A DNA stretch of 64,000 nucleotides from the NCBI RefSeq assembly GCF_018691265.1, contig NW_024881272.1, positions 25,719,323 through 25,783,322 on the forward strand, in the 5' to 3' direction. The position numbers and the translations under genes are program-made. Below are positions 11,266 to 25,366 of the stretch, piece by piece. Each line of letters begins with the position of its first letter. Within the stretch, counting starts at the first letter, position 1. Below the pieces are notes generated by a model that was not told the DNA's origin, ran no database searches, and saw nothing but the letters and a program-made list of their open reading frames with translations. The stretch comes from Tyto alba (lineage: Eukaryota; Chordata; Aves; Strigiformes; Tytonidae).

Positions 11266-13799
11266 CTGCTGGGCTCAGTTGGATCAGCAGCAGGCTAGCT
11301 GGTATTTCTGGATAAACACTAATAAATCTTCCTTTTCTTCTTGGCAAGCGGTGCTTCCCCTGCTTCCTCCAGCTCCCTGTCTTTCCTCCTCTCCCACTGG
11401 TGCGAGGGGAGATGGAGGAGAGGTGAATTTGGGGTGCGGGGAGCTCAATGGGGATGGAAGCCAAGCCCTGAGATGGGAAGAGGTCTGGCTGGGGAAACCC
11501 CCGAAACTATGGGCTTGCAAAACCTCTCACTGACACTGCTACCTTCAGTTCTGCTGCTGGCTGGTAGATGAGTGGGGACAAGTTGGTCCCATTCTTGTGC
11601 CTCAGTTTTCCTTCTCTGGACTCATGAAGGTCATCCCTTCCCCACAGCCCCCAAAGCTTGGGTGAGCAGTGGATTTCCCAGGAGCTGGGTTTGGCCCTTA
11701 GCTCCTGGTGAGGGAGGTGGGACAGGGTTCAGTGGGTTGTGTTCAACATTTTCAGCTCAGAGCTTCACAGTGGCTCTTGTCTTCAAGTATGTGTGCCGGC
11801 AGCTGGCTGAGAGCCACGTGGGCCAGTGTATATCCTCATTGATGTACCCTCCAACACATCCCCGGCACACAGGTGATCAGCCCAGCCATCGGCTCACCCC
11901 ATTGGCATGGGAGCTTGGGCAACAGAGAGCCAAAACAGTCTGGGAAAAACAGGCCCTGACCTGGCTCTGCCTCCTGATCTGGACCCTGATGGCCACAACC
12001 CCATGGGGCTTCCCATGGGACTCAGCACATGGGTGACCGCAGAGATCCCGTCAGGTCAAGGCAGAGCTTTTTCCTACTTCAGCCAGATTCCAGCTGCTGA
12101 AGCTGTCCCTGTTACCAACCTACCTAAAGTGACCTCAAAATCCCCTGCAAACCAAAATACAGTCAGTAAGAGCTGCAGCTCCCGGAGTCTTCACTCAGCA
12201 TCAGTGAGGGATGTACCAGGATTGTTCTCATCTGAAAGGATAGGTCCATGCATGTGATAATTATCACTGAATGAAATTGTTCCCACAGACTGTCAGAGGG
12301 AAGAAATAAAATAAATTAAAAGATGAAAAAAAAGAAAGCCTTGTGCTTACATCCTTAAGTCATAAAGGTTCAAAGCAGGATTCCCTCAGTAATCAGGAAA
12401 TGAAAATGTCCTTCAATTACAGAGCATTTTAAGACATGATTATTTCATGTGCATGCTATTAAAAAAATGACAGTGGAAAATTCATCATGAAATAAATTAA
12501 TACTTAAACATTTTTAAAAGGCTCCCTGGTGTATTCTTACCCTCCTCCTATTCTGACACAATAATGTGTTGTTTCTAAAGAAAATTTTATTGGACTAAAG
12601 ATGATAAAATACACAATGAAAAATACATTTGGAAAGCAAATTCATAACTACTTTTTTTAAAGAAGGCAGCTTAGCTGAAAATACATAAAAAACACAAGGA
12701 CAATTTATTATTTTCTGCTAGTGGAAAAAAAGTCTTTTTTTTTTCCTTCATAAAGTCAAGCATGCTGGTGTTTGAATAATGGCCTCCCAAATTCGAACAA
12801 ACCCAACAATTTAGGCTATATTTGCTTTTTTTTTTTTTTTCTACATCTCTCCACCCTGCCAATGCAGCATAACACTACACGTCACATTACAGCATGAATT
12901 TATCACCACCATGGCAAAAGCTGATATTCACTGAAAAATGCAGATAGCTGCAAGAAGTGTTTAATTTGATCTGATTCCAAGTGAATTTGGTGCTGGGAAG
13001 AGATATATAACAATGTGGCACCAGAGACCTGAGCTCTCCAGATGGATCTGTTCCAGAGTCTGCTGAAGCCAGTATGGGGTTTTTTTCATGGATTTCAATG
13101 GAGTTTGGCTTAGGAGGTGCCTTGAGGGAGTCACATGGTATTGCACATACCTGATCCTTGCTGGGATGGTCAGAGATTGCCATACCCAAATGTCCACCCC
13201 AGCCCAGCAGCAGAATGACATCTGTACCCATAGACCAGACCTCCAACCAGCTCAGAGCCTGGTGCCTGGTGCAAACCAGTAAGCTATGATGTAACAAAGT
13301 TGAGTTGAGGTTAAGGAGCTTTAAGTTGAGGTGGGAACCTCACAAAAGAACTGTAGATCAACCATGAGGAAATTGAACTTGCAACCTGAACTGAGAGAAC
13401 AGGTTTTTTGCAGGATGTAACCTGCCTTTGTTTCTCTTTAATGCAAATGGGGCACTCTGGGCTTGTGGGTGCAGTCAGCAGGGCAAGCTGAGATCTGCTC
13501 CTCTAATGGGAACATCACTGTTGGGAGGCCCTGTCAAAGCTAAGGGCAGAGCCAGGCAAACCTTGCAGCTTCTTAGGACACAGGGAAACTGTCTGAGAGT
13601 TCCCAGGAAAAATGAACCTCTACCCCCTGGCACGCCACCAGAGTGCAAAGAGTCCTACACAGCCAGGACATGTTTTTGTAGGACAGCAAGAATCTTATCT
13701 GAGCTGGTAGCCAGCTGAAAGCAAAAACAGATGCAAAGTCAGCAGTGAAATGAGTACTGCTGCCCAGATCTGCTCCTGCTTAGAGCATGCCGGTGGAGG
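11266..13799. other. Intergenic DNA, no gene supported
   Basis: GC falls sharply after the CpG islet. AT-rich DNA at 12.3-12.9 kb holds A/T homopolymer runs, including 15 T at 12,826-12,840. The 154- and 116-codon plus-strand frames at 11.6-12.3 kb show no recognisable protein features. Confidence 0.5.
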
Positions 13800-13908
13800 G
13801 ATCACCTTGCTTTGAACAGATAAGCATGTCTGTTGGACTTGAGGTGCATTGGTCTTGATGATCCTTATGTGTCCCTTCCAACTTGAGTTATTCTGTGATT
13901 CCATGATT
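13800..13908 (+). mobile_element. CR1 LINE 3'-end fragment
   Basis: The sequence from about 13,830 matches the 3' untranslated end of avian CR1 non-LTR retrotransposons: a 'ctgttggactt' segment, 'gatgatc', and 'tcccttccaac' at about 13,873. It ends in the diagnostic octamer tail, with ATTCTGTG at 13,890-13,897 followed by ATTCCATG at 13,898-13,905. CR1 elements have short octamer repeats rather than poly-A, and most copies are 5'-truncated, as here. The reverse transcriptase part is absent. The left boundary is approximate because the older part has diverged. This is one of the clearest signs that the DNA is avian. Confidence 0.85.
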
Positions 13909-16900
13909 ACAAGCCTGTTCTGTCACTGCACTTTTGTATTTGGCCACAATTATATGGTTGTGGAGTATCTATTTTTCTGTTCCATGGCTCGTGTTTTGAG
14001 GGAGGACCATAATTCATGAGGGGTGCCTGCCTAGATAACTCACAAGTGGGATATACACAGCTGTCTCTTACTGAAGTACATTTTGCTGCTAACGTATTAT
14101 AGTTGTACCATGCCAGAGGGGGTGTCTGCAGGTCTAAAAATGTTGGTTATAACAGCTACTCATGCTATTAGTATAGTTGTAGATATTATATGATTTATTG
14201 ATGTGTTTTTATTTCCCACTGGTATGGTATAAATATATTTATTTCACAAAAGTGGCCAATAAATTTCCCTTATGAATCCTGTTATCTGCACCATTAACCA
14301 TTGATCATTTTTATGAGGTCACAACTTAAGGTATACATGAATTTACACCTTAATTTGTGACCCTTTCCAAAATAATACATAGCTACTTATGAACTATTCA
14401 CCTCACAGGAGGCACTGCTCATTTTTGCTGCTTCCCACTGCACTCAACATTTGTTTCTCATCAGATAATGTCCTAGCATTATGTGCCATTCAACTGTTTC
14501 ATCTTCCTAACACACACACACAAAAGTGGATAAGACATTAATGAGAGAAAACTTTCCTGGACTCAGTTCATTCTTTATGACACTCTGTAATTCAACAAGA
14601 CAGAATAAGTTGACAAAACAGTACTAAATAACTCAAAGACATGCTTTAGCCTTCCTGCTAAAAAGACCCAAGATTTCTTAACAGCAGCCAAAGAATAATA
14701 GGAATGTCAGAAATTCAGATATTCCCAAGTAGCCCTCTCTATTTTCTTACCTTTCATTGTTTTATAAACAATTTTGAAGATGTTGGGCAACATGAGAACA
14801 ATTCTCCCCGCATCCTTCATCAGTTTGCTCTTTGATTTATTCAAAACATTGAAGCCAGGAGTAGCGCATCTTTATTTGTTATCAGATTCCTATGTGCTCG
14901 TGTTTTAGGGTGAGGAGTGCAATTGAAAGCCCTGGGTTAGATGCAGTATTCCTCTCTTCTGCTGGTGACCTTCACTGCTTCCTCCACTTCTTCAGAGGGT
15001 GACATAGTACTTCATATACACTTAGTGGCTGTCTCCAAGTGATTGATATTCAGGTCACCTTTTCAACTCTGGTCTGCTGTTGGTGCATCTTGGTTGTTCA
15101 CTCCTCTCTCTGGGAGCATCTAGTCACAACATTTTGGATGTTCTCCATCTACCACGTGCCCAATATGGCCAAAGTCGTACTCCCTGTCTTGTCTTCAGAG
15201 CCAACCTTTCAGCAAGCTCCTTTCTCAGTGATAGACAATGACTCAGTCTTCATATAACAAGCAAATCTCTTCCTCCTTCCTTCCCTTCATTTAACCCTTC
15301 TTCACCTTGGTATCTGTGTTTGCTGGTCAACGCACAGCCACCCTCTTGCCTTGACAAATATCCTGGGTCTACCCTACTCATGCCCATTTTTTGTCTGTAG
15401 TCAAGCACTCTTCATCTCCTTTGCATAAGCTGAGCAAGTTCTTATTCATAGGTTTGGCAAGTCCATCCCTTCTAGAGAGAACATCTAAACTGTTTGCTCG
15501 GCAATGCTGTGAGCACTGTACTAACAAGAAATCCCAAACAAGCACCAGAGTTCAAGCACATTCCTGGGGTTGCACACTGTTGAACCTGTACACAGTTTGT
15601 GTGACAGATGGCTGTGCAAAGTACATGTTTATAGATATGTCAGACACAGTGCCCTCAATCAGTGGAAATGCAACCCTTAGTAGCCTGGATTGAAGAGAGG
15701 TGACAGCTTCAGATCCTACCTCCACTATTTGTTGCCCTCTGTTCAGCCAACCTATTTGTTCACTTCACACTTGATGCCCAACTTGGCCATGGACATGTCA
15801 TCAAGCACCACGGTGAAGAGCCTGGCTTTCTTTAACCACCAATGGACATGTCACACACCGTGTTGCCTCATGACACGTATCACTGTCCAGAGAGGAAATA
15901 TAGGAGAGCTTTCACATCCTGTAGATCCCAACTGTGATGCCAAGTGATTAGGAGTCCCACAACCCTTTGAAATCAGAGGAGAACTTGAAAACCTTTGATG
16001 CTAAACATGCGCTGCGACAGAGAGATTAGTCTTAGGTTTTAAGCAATATGCACAGCATGAACCAGAGCCCTGCTTCCTCACACCTCCTCCACAGCTCTCT
16101 CTTCACCTGGAGTTTGGCTGCACAGACTTTTTATTTGCACACAGTTGTCCTTAAAAATAATAAGTGACTATTTGCCTGTTCAAAGCCAGAAACAAGTTGA
16201 CCAATTGCTGCTGTGTTTTACTTCAGGGTATCCATCTAAAGGCAGAGAGAGAGAATCAGTCTATAATGGTTTGCCTGGCTCGAAAACTCCATTTTGGGCC
16301 ATGGAGAGTCATATTTCAGAGAGTATTGATCACAGTGCAGTTTGTGTTTCCTCACGTCCATGATCCTGTTTGCAGCCCTGTAAAATAATAACAGTACTCA
16401 TGTCAGTAAGGTAATTACCATTGATCTAACACACTGTGACAAATTTTTCAGTCATGCCACTTGATTCATACTTAAAGTTATGGCACTGCTGACTGCTCCT
16501 TAAATAATTGAAGGATGCCCTTTGTAAATCAGCACACTCTTGCCAAAAAGTGGCAGTTTCTTCTTTGTTCCAGGCCTTGTTTCTTATCTTCATCAGGGAT
16601 TTCAAAATTAAACAGACAGCTTTCCACAGCCCGTATAGTTCACACTTGGAGCAAATATCATCTGAGCTGGCAAATCACGTATGACACCTTTGTTCAAGAA
16701 AAGCGGGAAAAAAAGAAGAAGAGGAAGGTTAACCTACAGGGAAGATCAGGGTCTCTGCAGTGGAGGGGTTTGCTAGCAGGTGGTAACAACAAGAGAGACA
16801 AAGCCAAGTTTCGTTAATTCAAAACAGCCATAAAAGCACTTGTCATCATCTTGAGGCCAAAGAAGAGCAGTGAGCAGGCCCATGTCAGCAGTGAGGAGAG

Positions 16901-19458
16901 CCCTGGTACCCTGCTTCTGGACCCACTGGCTGCCCACACAGGAAATCTTTGCAGCCTCCCTTCTGAGGAAATTGGTTAGGGATCTGCACCTTTGCTACAC
17001 CAACCTTCAACATGCTGGGGGAGGCACCACAGATTCCTGGCCTGGGCTCTCCAGGTTGGTGTCCCCAGGAAATATTTGAGCCTCTGACCTGCTTTGTTAT
17101 ATGAGCATCAAATAATACTTCTGAATCTTGAAATTCCTTTGGGAAATAGTAGCACTACTACTAGTCAAGTAATTGAAGGGAGTGTCGTTCTGGGTGGGGG
17201 AACCCTTCTGACAGCTAACCATGAACCAGTGTCCCCCTAGTGAAATGTGGACACTCTTCAAGGCAAGCTTGGATCAGCTCACCACAGTCTTTCATCGAAC
17301 CAACCTCCTTGGTTGTCAGGGAGGCCTAGAAATTATTTCAGACTGGACATCAAACACCATGAAGGAGGCATTTCTCATTGACACTGATGGATAGATATTT
17401 ACTTTGGCTCTGAAGGACCTTCTGGACGAGCCTCTCTCCTTTTCTATAAAATATGGAGACCATATAGGGAGATCACCCAGTTGCTTTTCGAAGATACCCC
17501 TCAGCTGAGCGATCCATAATAAACAAATGTGCTGGTGAAGCAGTCAATAAAACCTCCATCTTCCACGTCCCAGCAGTCTGTCCCTAGCTGCTAGACTCTT
17601 TCTTTTCAACTCTCCTATTTAGAGACCCTCCTCTGCAGTGTATATAGGACATTGCAGTTAACACAGGGGCTTGCAGCTAAGGTTCAAAAACAAACATGGA
17701 AAGACCGAACAGTACCTCTACAAGCCACCTGTCATCTCCATGGCTCAACCACTGCACCTTTTGCTCAGCAACACCTTACTGTGAATTCCCTCTATGGAAA
17801 ACTTTGATTTTCACCCCCTGGGCAGGGAATCGTGGCTATAGAAACCTCCACTGCACTTAACTCGGCGACCAGTGTAGCACACAAACGAACTACTATTTGG
17901 CATGAGTCTTGGTGGCTCTCACGGGACTCCTGTGCTTGGGGAGTGTGCAGATCTGCAGCAGCTATCATGGTATTATAGCCTTTGGAGAATAAATTGAATG
18001 AACTGTCCTTCAATAGAGCCTGAAGCCTGCCCCTTCGGTATTGTTGAGACATACAAAGCAATGGCTCTGGCTTTGATCCACTTTGCTACCTGTAAAGAGT
18101 CCTCTTTTGCAGGCATTCTTGTACCTGCTTGAGATGAGGCCAGAACAAACAGAAAGCACCTTAAAGAAGCTTACTAAATAAGTCTAGGATTGAGTGAACA
18201 GCATATTCAAGGGGTCAAATTTAATTCCTTCCTTCCTTTTGTATTCAGATTAGAGGCCAAGGTAGATTTGTGGAAGCCAGGACTCTTCAGCTAATGCTGC
18301 TTTTGCACTTAACCTGCAATTTACCTGTCAGTAACAAATACATTAAAGGCCAGCTAAGCTCTTCAAACTTCCAAACAATTTACCGCACCATCAGATGAGC
18401 TCTTTAGCATCCAAGAGCACAACAGCCCGTTCACATCTAAGAAAAGCATCTGCTGCCTGAAGAAATCCTCCTCAAAAATGCATCTGGTAAAATAAATGTG
18501 CATATTTAAAGGCATGGCATGTTTTAAGTCAATCAAACACCTCAAAAATAATAATAAAAAGCCTTCCAAAGAGACTACTTGCCAGTGATGTATTGGCTTG
18601 GTTAAGGAGGGCTGTGTTTTCAGAGCTTCCTAAATTCCTCAACTCAAGTGCTGAGTGGAGGTTTATTAAGTGACCTGTCTGGATGTATATCAGCCTTGTC
18701 CCTAGTGGGGGTCCTATGTTAAATTCCATCATTAAAACCTATTACTGAGCTATCAAAACCCGCTGTAATTCCATCTAATGACCTCATTTCCCTAAGCGTA
18801 ACTCAACGCAAGGTTTGCTGATGCGGTGTTACCTCTTGGTGGGCCACAGCCCCTTAGCAGAGCAGGGGGTGGGGGGAAAGAGAGGAAGAAATCAATGTCT
18901 GCAGAGATGACAAGGCACACAGCCAGTGACTGGGGACCAAGAAACTATCCAATATCCCATTTCCTATCCAGTCTATTAGCAGCTGAAGTCAGCCAGGGCT
19001 CTGGGTTTGATTGAAGGCTGAGCTGAGACCAGATAGAGGAGGAGAAGCCCAGGCAATATGGCCACCAGACGAGACTCCTTTCCAGCTAGCTCAAATCACT
19101 CCTAAAAGTCAGTGTATATAAAAATGGATTATTGCATTAAAAGTTCAAAATGTTCTTTTAATTTTCATTTTTTTTTCTTGCCTTGTTCTGGTTAAGGGGT
19201 AGACACAAGGAAAAAGGGGAAAAAAAAAAAAAACACCTCTCCTTTCTCCCCCCCTCAGTCCCCCTTCCACACACACCTCTACTTGCCATGAAATCATTTC
19301 GTAAATACAAAAAAGGCCCCTCAGGCTATTGGTGCCCAGACACTCATTTTTAGAGTGGATAATTGACTCCTTTCAGTTGATAATTCATAGCTTGCATATG
19401 CCAGCTAATACATCAGTGCCCAGAGACTCAGCGAGAGCCCCAAGCACAAACGGGAGAG

Positions 19459-19495
19459 GGGGAAAGGAAAAGAAAAAAAAAAAAAAGAAAAAAAA
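19459..19495 (+). repeat. A/G-rich low-complexity tract
   Basis: A-rich run with scattered G, containing 14 and 8 base A runs. A simple low-complexity sequence. Confidence 0.8.
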
Positions 19496-20904
19496 TATTT
19501 CAGATGATAGATGAGTGCATTACGGCTTTATGAATGAATTATGTCCTGCAAATACCTTGAGCAGGAGAGACTGTCGGCCTGTATCTATACTAATCTGGGA
19601 GGAATTATGACGATTTTCACATTAAAAAGGGAAAAGGGAAAGAATTAATTGAGCAATTGGGCCATTAAAAATGTATGTTGGCATGTTCTGTATGTCCATT
19701 TTCCAATTTATCATACGCTTGGAAGCTTCCTCCCAGGGTGACTGCCATTTTTCTTCTCTTTCCTACGTTTGATCTTTTTTTTTATTTATTGTATGTTCCT
19801 GTCATACAAAACCAGATCAGGACCATTTTGACAAATCGAAGTCTGTTTTTTTTTGGTAGGGAGATGTTGTCTTTGTGCACGTGTTCTCTATCAAAAAAAT
19901 AGGGGGGGGGGACACACACCCAAATGAATTTCTTCTTTGCATCCCACAGATCTTACAGTCAGTATTTTTAACTTAATAAAACCCGATTATTTCACCCTGT
20001 TTGTAGATTTTTATTCTTTCTCCATCTAAGAAGGTTTGAGGTGAAGTTTGGCTATAGAAGGGCAGATGTAGTGGGGGGTTTCTTTTTAAAAGTTATAGAT
20101 TGCTAATGCTGGCATGTCTAAAAGCACTAAGGTAAGTGCCAGAACATGCAAACACCTGCTCTGCACACGTGTGCGAAATGCCACACACTGCTTGAAAAAT
20201 TCACCGACACAGATCGTGCATCGTCCAGCTCCAGCATTCAGCTGTGGATCACATCCATTGTTGGACAAAAATGTATTCTGAATGGTTATAGTGTTTGTTT
20301 TCTGCCTGTGTACGCTGTAGAATGTGTTAATTATTTTCAGATCTGAGAACTAATTTAGTGGATTAAAGGTTTGTTAGCGGGGAAGCATTTTTAGAATAAC
20401 AGCAATGTTAGGAACTGTTTTCAACTCTATAATTAGTAGGTTTGTTTAAATATCTGAAATAACCACAAAATATGTTTCCTACTTTCATATATATAATATG
20501 TTCCTTTATATTTTATTAAAGTTGCTGAAAATTTTGATACCCTTAAAAAAACAGATCTTAGTCTAGCAAAAAAAAAAAAAACTTAGTAGCTCAATCAATG
20601 TAAAAAATATCCCATTTAACATCTGCCAGCAAATTTCAAGCAGTCTGACCAACACATATTGTTTAACCTGTGTCTTCGATTTTCTAATCCAGGAATTATG
20701 CTTCACCTGAACTTCCTCTAATACAATTAGTGTGGTGTGTTTGCTGAAACCTAATGCCTTTACAGAATAATGTTTTATGCTGCAAAGCATATCTAATCTC
20801 TTCACGCAAGCCACTCTATGGCAAATCATCTTATAATATGCAGGAATTTTTTGATTTTGTTTATGTTCTTGTGTTTATGAGGTCTTTAATTGACTGTAAG
20901 CTGC

Positions 20905-20922
20905 TCTTTAAGTACTTAAAGA
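20905..20922. promoter_or_regulatory. 18-bp perfect palindrome with NK-homeodomain-like cores
   Basis: TCTTTAAGTACTTAAAGA reads the same on both strands. The central TTAAGTACTTAA contains two back-to-back AAGTA half-sites resembling NK-class homeodomain targets. The position in AT-rich, repeat-free DNA would suit an enhancer. Binding is inferred, not shown. Confidence 0.35.
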
Positions 20923-23900
20923 TGTTTTTTAAATCCTATTAATTTTTTCTGTCTTGTTTTTTCAGACTTGTTAAATATTTGTTAATGCACTGGCTAAATC
21001 ACAAGAGTGCCAGAGGAGATTTTCAGCAAATTATTATGTTCGTACTCAGGACCTTTATGCAGGATATGTAGGTTTATTGTCTTATTTGAGGTGCAGCAAG
21101 CCCCTAAATTCCCCTTGATCACTGTATATATGGGACTGGGAAATTTGCTGTGGGTTTGATTTAGTTATTCTCTGCTCTTGTACACAGTGAAGAGGTAAGC
21201 ACATCTCAATGCAAATGTCACCCTTCTGGATATCAGTGCTTTTTCAGCAGCTACTCTGATGTAGAGAAGCTTTTGGGAGGTCTTAAACAACCCCTGTGAG
21301 AAGGCTCATGTATATAAAAAGGATGTGAAACAGATTTCTGCTCATGCAAATCTTTCTGAGCTTTGAAAGATTCCTGCGTTCCCCAAGACTCTGCAAATTT
21401 TACATGGGGAAAAAAAGCAGGGACGCCCACCGAGCAGCACCCAGCAGTCCTGTGCTCGGGTCCCCCCTGACAGGACCAGCTACAGCTCTCATTGCCACAT
21501 GACAAAGCGCCTGGTGCCCATGGGCAGCCCCCAGCCCCAGTTATCCCACCCCTCCTGCTCAGTGGGAGCCCTCTTCTCCAGAAAGAGTGGTGTTGGAGAG
21601 CTCATATCCCTGTGGACAGTTTTTCCTTCAGCAAAATGGCCTTCTTCCTGCAAAATAATAGGAGAGAACATCAAAAGTGATATGCTTCCCCTCTGACCTT
21701 GTCTAGGGCAGCAGGCTTGCGACCATGGCTTAATGTGGGATTTGGGATCCTACATGGATGCAACCAGGAGAGAACCATCTGAATGACTGCTGGGAGAGGC
21801 AGGACACCCCTTGTCCCTCTGGGTTCCCACCAGCATCCTTCAATCCAGCTTGGAGAGCTGAACTGCTCTACAGCGATGAGGCTGAGTCACATTCCCCCTT
21901 GTTGCAGGAGAGGGCCAAAGGTGTAACATGCTGTACAGATACCCAAAGGGACATGGTGACTTTGTGCCAGGTCATGCGTGGGTGCCAAAGCCTGCAGCCC
22001 TCTTTGCTAGAGGCAGTGGGATACAGTGTGGGGTCAGCAACGAGCCAGAGTCCCATTGCCCCTCTATACATTGCCCGAGTCTTCTTGCCCTGACCACTCC
22101 TGAACTGCAGCACAGGAAGAATTTCACTGCATTTTTTGCCCAGTGAGGGGGGAATAATACCCAATAATATTAACTTTTTACTTCTGGGGTTCTTAATTTT
22201 CTGGAAACTACAAATCAGAAACGAATAGCACAGTGGGACATCTCCATGTAGTGCCACTGAAGAGCTCTGAGCCCCATTGCAGCACAGCACCCTTGGCCAG
22301 CTACCTTACCTGCCCATGTCTCCGTCCCCCAGCCAAAGGATACACGCACACACTGCCTTCCCTGTGTAACCTCTCTGCACTGGGGACGGCTCCTCGCTCC
22401 GGCTTTGCAGCGTGAATTAGCCCAGCAGGGCCTTCCACACCATGGCAACTGAACATAGTTCATCCAAAAACCAGCACATCAGTCTTGCTGATTACACATG
22501 CCTTCTTCTGGTAACACACATCTCGATAAAGGATTAATGACAGCCAGAATCCCATTAAGAGAGAAACACAAGTTCCCCAGCTTACTTAATATCAGGTTTC
22601 TCACACCTGGGTCACTGAAGTAGGACGTCACCTGCAGAATATAAAATGTCCTGTTATTGCCTTTGCCACTGACATGCACAGAGAGGTGTTGTGAAGAACA
22701 GACATTTATAATCCAGCCTCCCTTAGACATGCTAAGGCATGCACAGACCTGAAGGTTGTACATAACCTTTGCAGCAAGGTTGCTAGTATGTTCTCCTTAT
22801 AATTTAGCAGCTCCAGTTTTGGCTTGATATGCAGAAACATGGATTTTTTTTTTTTTTCCTGCTGTATCCCACAGAAAGATAGGAACGAATGATCCCCTCA
22901 GCAACTTCTCCGTGAAAACCTTGTCCATGAATGTCTAGCTTGTTGAAATATTGAAGATATTAATGCTATAAAAGGTGTGAATGTGAATGTCTGTGTGCGT
23001 GTCAGGGACTGTGCACTGTTTTCATGCCCAATCCTGAGCTATGTGAAACAAAATGAAAGTCTCCAGAGTGGTCTCTGGTCAATGGTGGTGACAATCAAGC
23101 TGTGCTGAAGACTATTTTTCTACAAAAGTTTAACCATTTTTCCAATGTCTGTATATTATATACAAGGAAAGTCATGACCAGTTCTGCCTACAGCTAACCC
23201 CCAGGTACCATACAGTCCTGTGGTTTCCTGCATTTTTCCTCTTCTGCTGAAGCCCCAGGAGAGCTACCTGCAGGATATTGTTTATCCACAAAGGAACCAT
23301 TCACATGGCTTTTCTCCCGTGGCCTTGAAGCAGAATTTGGGTGCCTCTAGCTTTAAAGCTATCTCAGAGCAGATCAAACATTTCTGAAAATGTTCCCCAA
23401 AATGCAGTCTGAGTGAGAAACTAGGGAGTAGCTGTGGGAGTCAAAGAGGCTTTTCCCTGTCCTACTTCCTGGAGGACTTCACCTGGGACAAATTCACCTT
23501 CAGAGGACTTTAGTTCAGTAGCAGATGATTTTATGCCCTTTGTCTGATGTCTTTATCATTTTACAGTTACACCAAACAAGAGAAGGGCTAAACAAATACA
23601 GAGAAATAAGCCAATATATTATCAGGATAGTAGTCTATCTCTTTTTTGCCCTGAGATCAAATATTTTAATAACAGACAAAAAGTAGAAGTTACATGTTGC
23701 CTTTTGTTTTATTTAAAAGCAGATTATTTGTTTTTAATAAATAATCTTCAAGTGTCACTTTTTGAAGAGTATCTTTATGTGGTTTTAACTTTTCCCCCAG
23801 AAATACAGGATAGACTCTTTTGACTTACACTATAGGAAAGACAGGAAGATCACTGTACTTCATACGGAAAAAAGTGGAAGCTAAATAAAAGGTAGGATTT

Positions 23901-24849
23901 CTAGAGAGGCACTTGAAATGGGAACAGGTTCTTGGTGGAGTCAACAGCTACACCCTGACTTTGGTGAATCCAGATCTTGCTGTTTCTCTTCCTGAGATAA
24001 CTCCAGACACCCATATGATCCATTCAGCTGCTCAGCAGGATTTAAGAATCAATTAGACATAATTTGCTTATTTTCTGTCAAACCTCTATCACTAGCAGTG
24101 CCTCCTATTGCATTTCCATGATGGTGCCATTGGGACAGAGCAGCAGCCTCAGTGGCCGTGTAATGCTGAGGTGTACAGAAGACTCCTGCATGCAGCTATA
24201 AAGAAAATGGGTCAGGGCTGTGGCACCTCCCCGAAGCAAAGCCACAGCTGAAAACCACCAGAAAAGCACCCGCAACCAATGCCATTTCCCCACCGAGCTT
24301 TATACCGGGTCCTTTCTGGGGTGAGAAGTTTTTTGAGAGAAGGATTTGTTATCATTAATGCTAATAAAATCGGCCATGCCCTTTTCTCCACCTGCCTTCC
24401 CCAAAACCTCTCTCTTTGGTTACCTGCTACCCCAGAGATCTCACACTCACACTGTGCTGATAACTCAGGGATGGGACCTTTCTTTTTGAACAAGGTGGGA
24501 AAAGCAGCTTCAAGTGTCAGGAATTTCTTCCAGACGTTCGGCATCTGTATTTAAATTAAGAGGCTTAAAGCTCTCCTGAACTTTTCCAGGTTTTTCATTT
24601 TAGTTTAACTTCAGGAGTGGAGTTTTAGGACCAGAATGTCGTATCTGGAGTGCCATCTACCGCGTCTTCCAGGGACTGCCCTGAAATAACTTTTGGGCTT
24701 GGAGGAGACGAACTGCCAGGAGCTCTTCCTCTGAAATTCTGAATGCGAGGGTTCGTGTGTGAGTAGGAGTGGGGCAAACTCAAACGTGTGCTCAGGAACA
24801 CTGAAAATAGCGTGAGTGGAGGCTGGTTTTACCCAAGTAGGTGAGTTAA

Positions 24850-25366
24850 TGTGGGTTAACCCCAGAGGGCAGCTCAGCACCGTGCAGCTGCTTGCCCACT
24901 CCCCTCCTGGGTGGGATGGTGGGGAGAATTGGTAAGATGAAAGCAAAATAACAAATTAATTCACTACGTCCCATCAGCAGGCAGGTGTTCAGCCACCCCC
25001 AGAAAAGAAGGGCTCCATCATGTGTAACAGGGAGTTGAGAAGACAACTGCCATAGCTCCAAATGTCCTCTCCTTTCTTACTTCTTCCCCCAGCTTTCATT
25101 GCTGAGCACATCATCATGTGGGATGCGATACCCCTTTGGGGGTAGCTATCCCATCTGTCATCCCTCCCAGCTTCTTGTGCACCCCCAGCCCACTCGCTGG
25201 TGGGGCAAGACAAGTTGCAGAAAAGCCTTGGTGCCATGTAAGCACTGCTCAGCAATAGCTATGACATCCCTATATTATTATCACCACCATTCTGGTCGCA
25301 AATTCAAAACATAGCCTCATACAAACTACTATGAAGAAAAATAACCCTATCCCAGCCTAAACCAGC
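24850..25366 (-). mobile_element. Solo LTR of an avian endogenous retrovirus (minus strand, degraded)
   Basis: Read on the minus strand, this begins with CTGGTTTAGGCTGGG at its upper end. It runs through the characteristic block 'agcgagtgggctgggggtgcac' (plus 25,177-25,198) and a 'ggctgaacacctgcctgc' block (about 24,974-24,991), and ends in ...GGGGTTAACCCACA at 24,850. I recognise this layout from the common avian LTR that normally starts TGTCCTGGTTTGGGCTGGG and ends near TTAAACCACGACA. The usual TATAAA is replaced by CAATGAAA, and the normal ATTAAA/'atctcaaccc' segment is deleted. The copy is therefore old and probably promoter-dead. The first bases (TGTC) are missing where a microsatellite abuts. 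No internal viral genes or target duplication were found. Confidence 0.8.

Larger units (their letters stand above)
13909..24849. other. Gene desert, AT-rich, possible conserved non-coding DNA
   Basis: About 11 kb with no supported gene. All open frames are short and unremarkable. Low-complexity runs include (AC)n near 14,512, A14 at 19,220-19,233, an A/G tract at 19,459-19,495, A14 at 20,568-20,581 and T14 at 22,844-22,857. The stretches 18.36-18.83 kb and 19.08-20.95 kb are AT-rich, rich in TAAT/ATTA cores and free of recognisable repeats. That is the texture of vertebrate conserved enhancers, but conservation cannot be judged from one sequence. Confidence 0.45.

Noticed and set aside
10943..11533. 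Overlapping 172-173 codon frames on both strands at the CpG islet
   Set aside because: High G+C removes stop codons on both strands at once. The peptides are low-complexity Pro/Gly/Ser/Ala, not protein-like.
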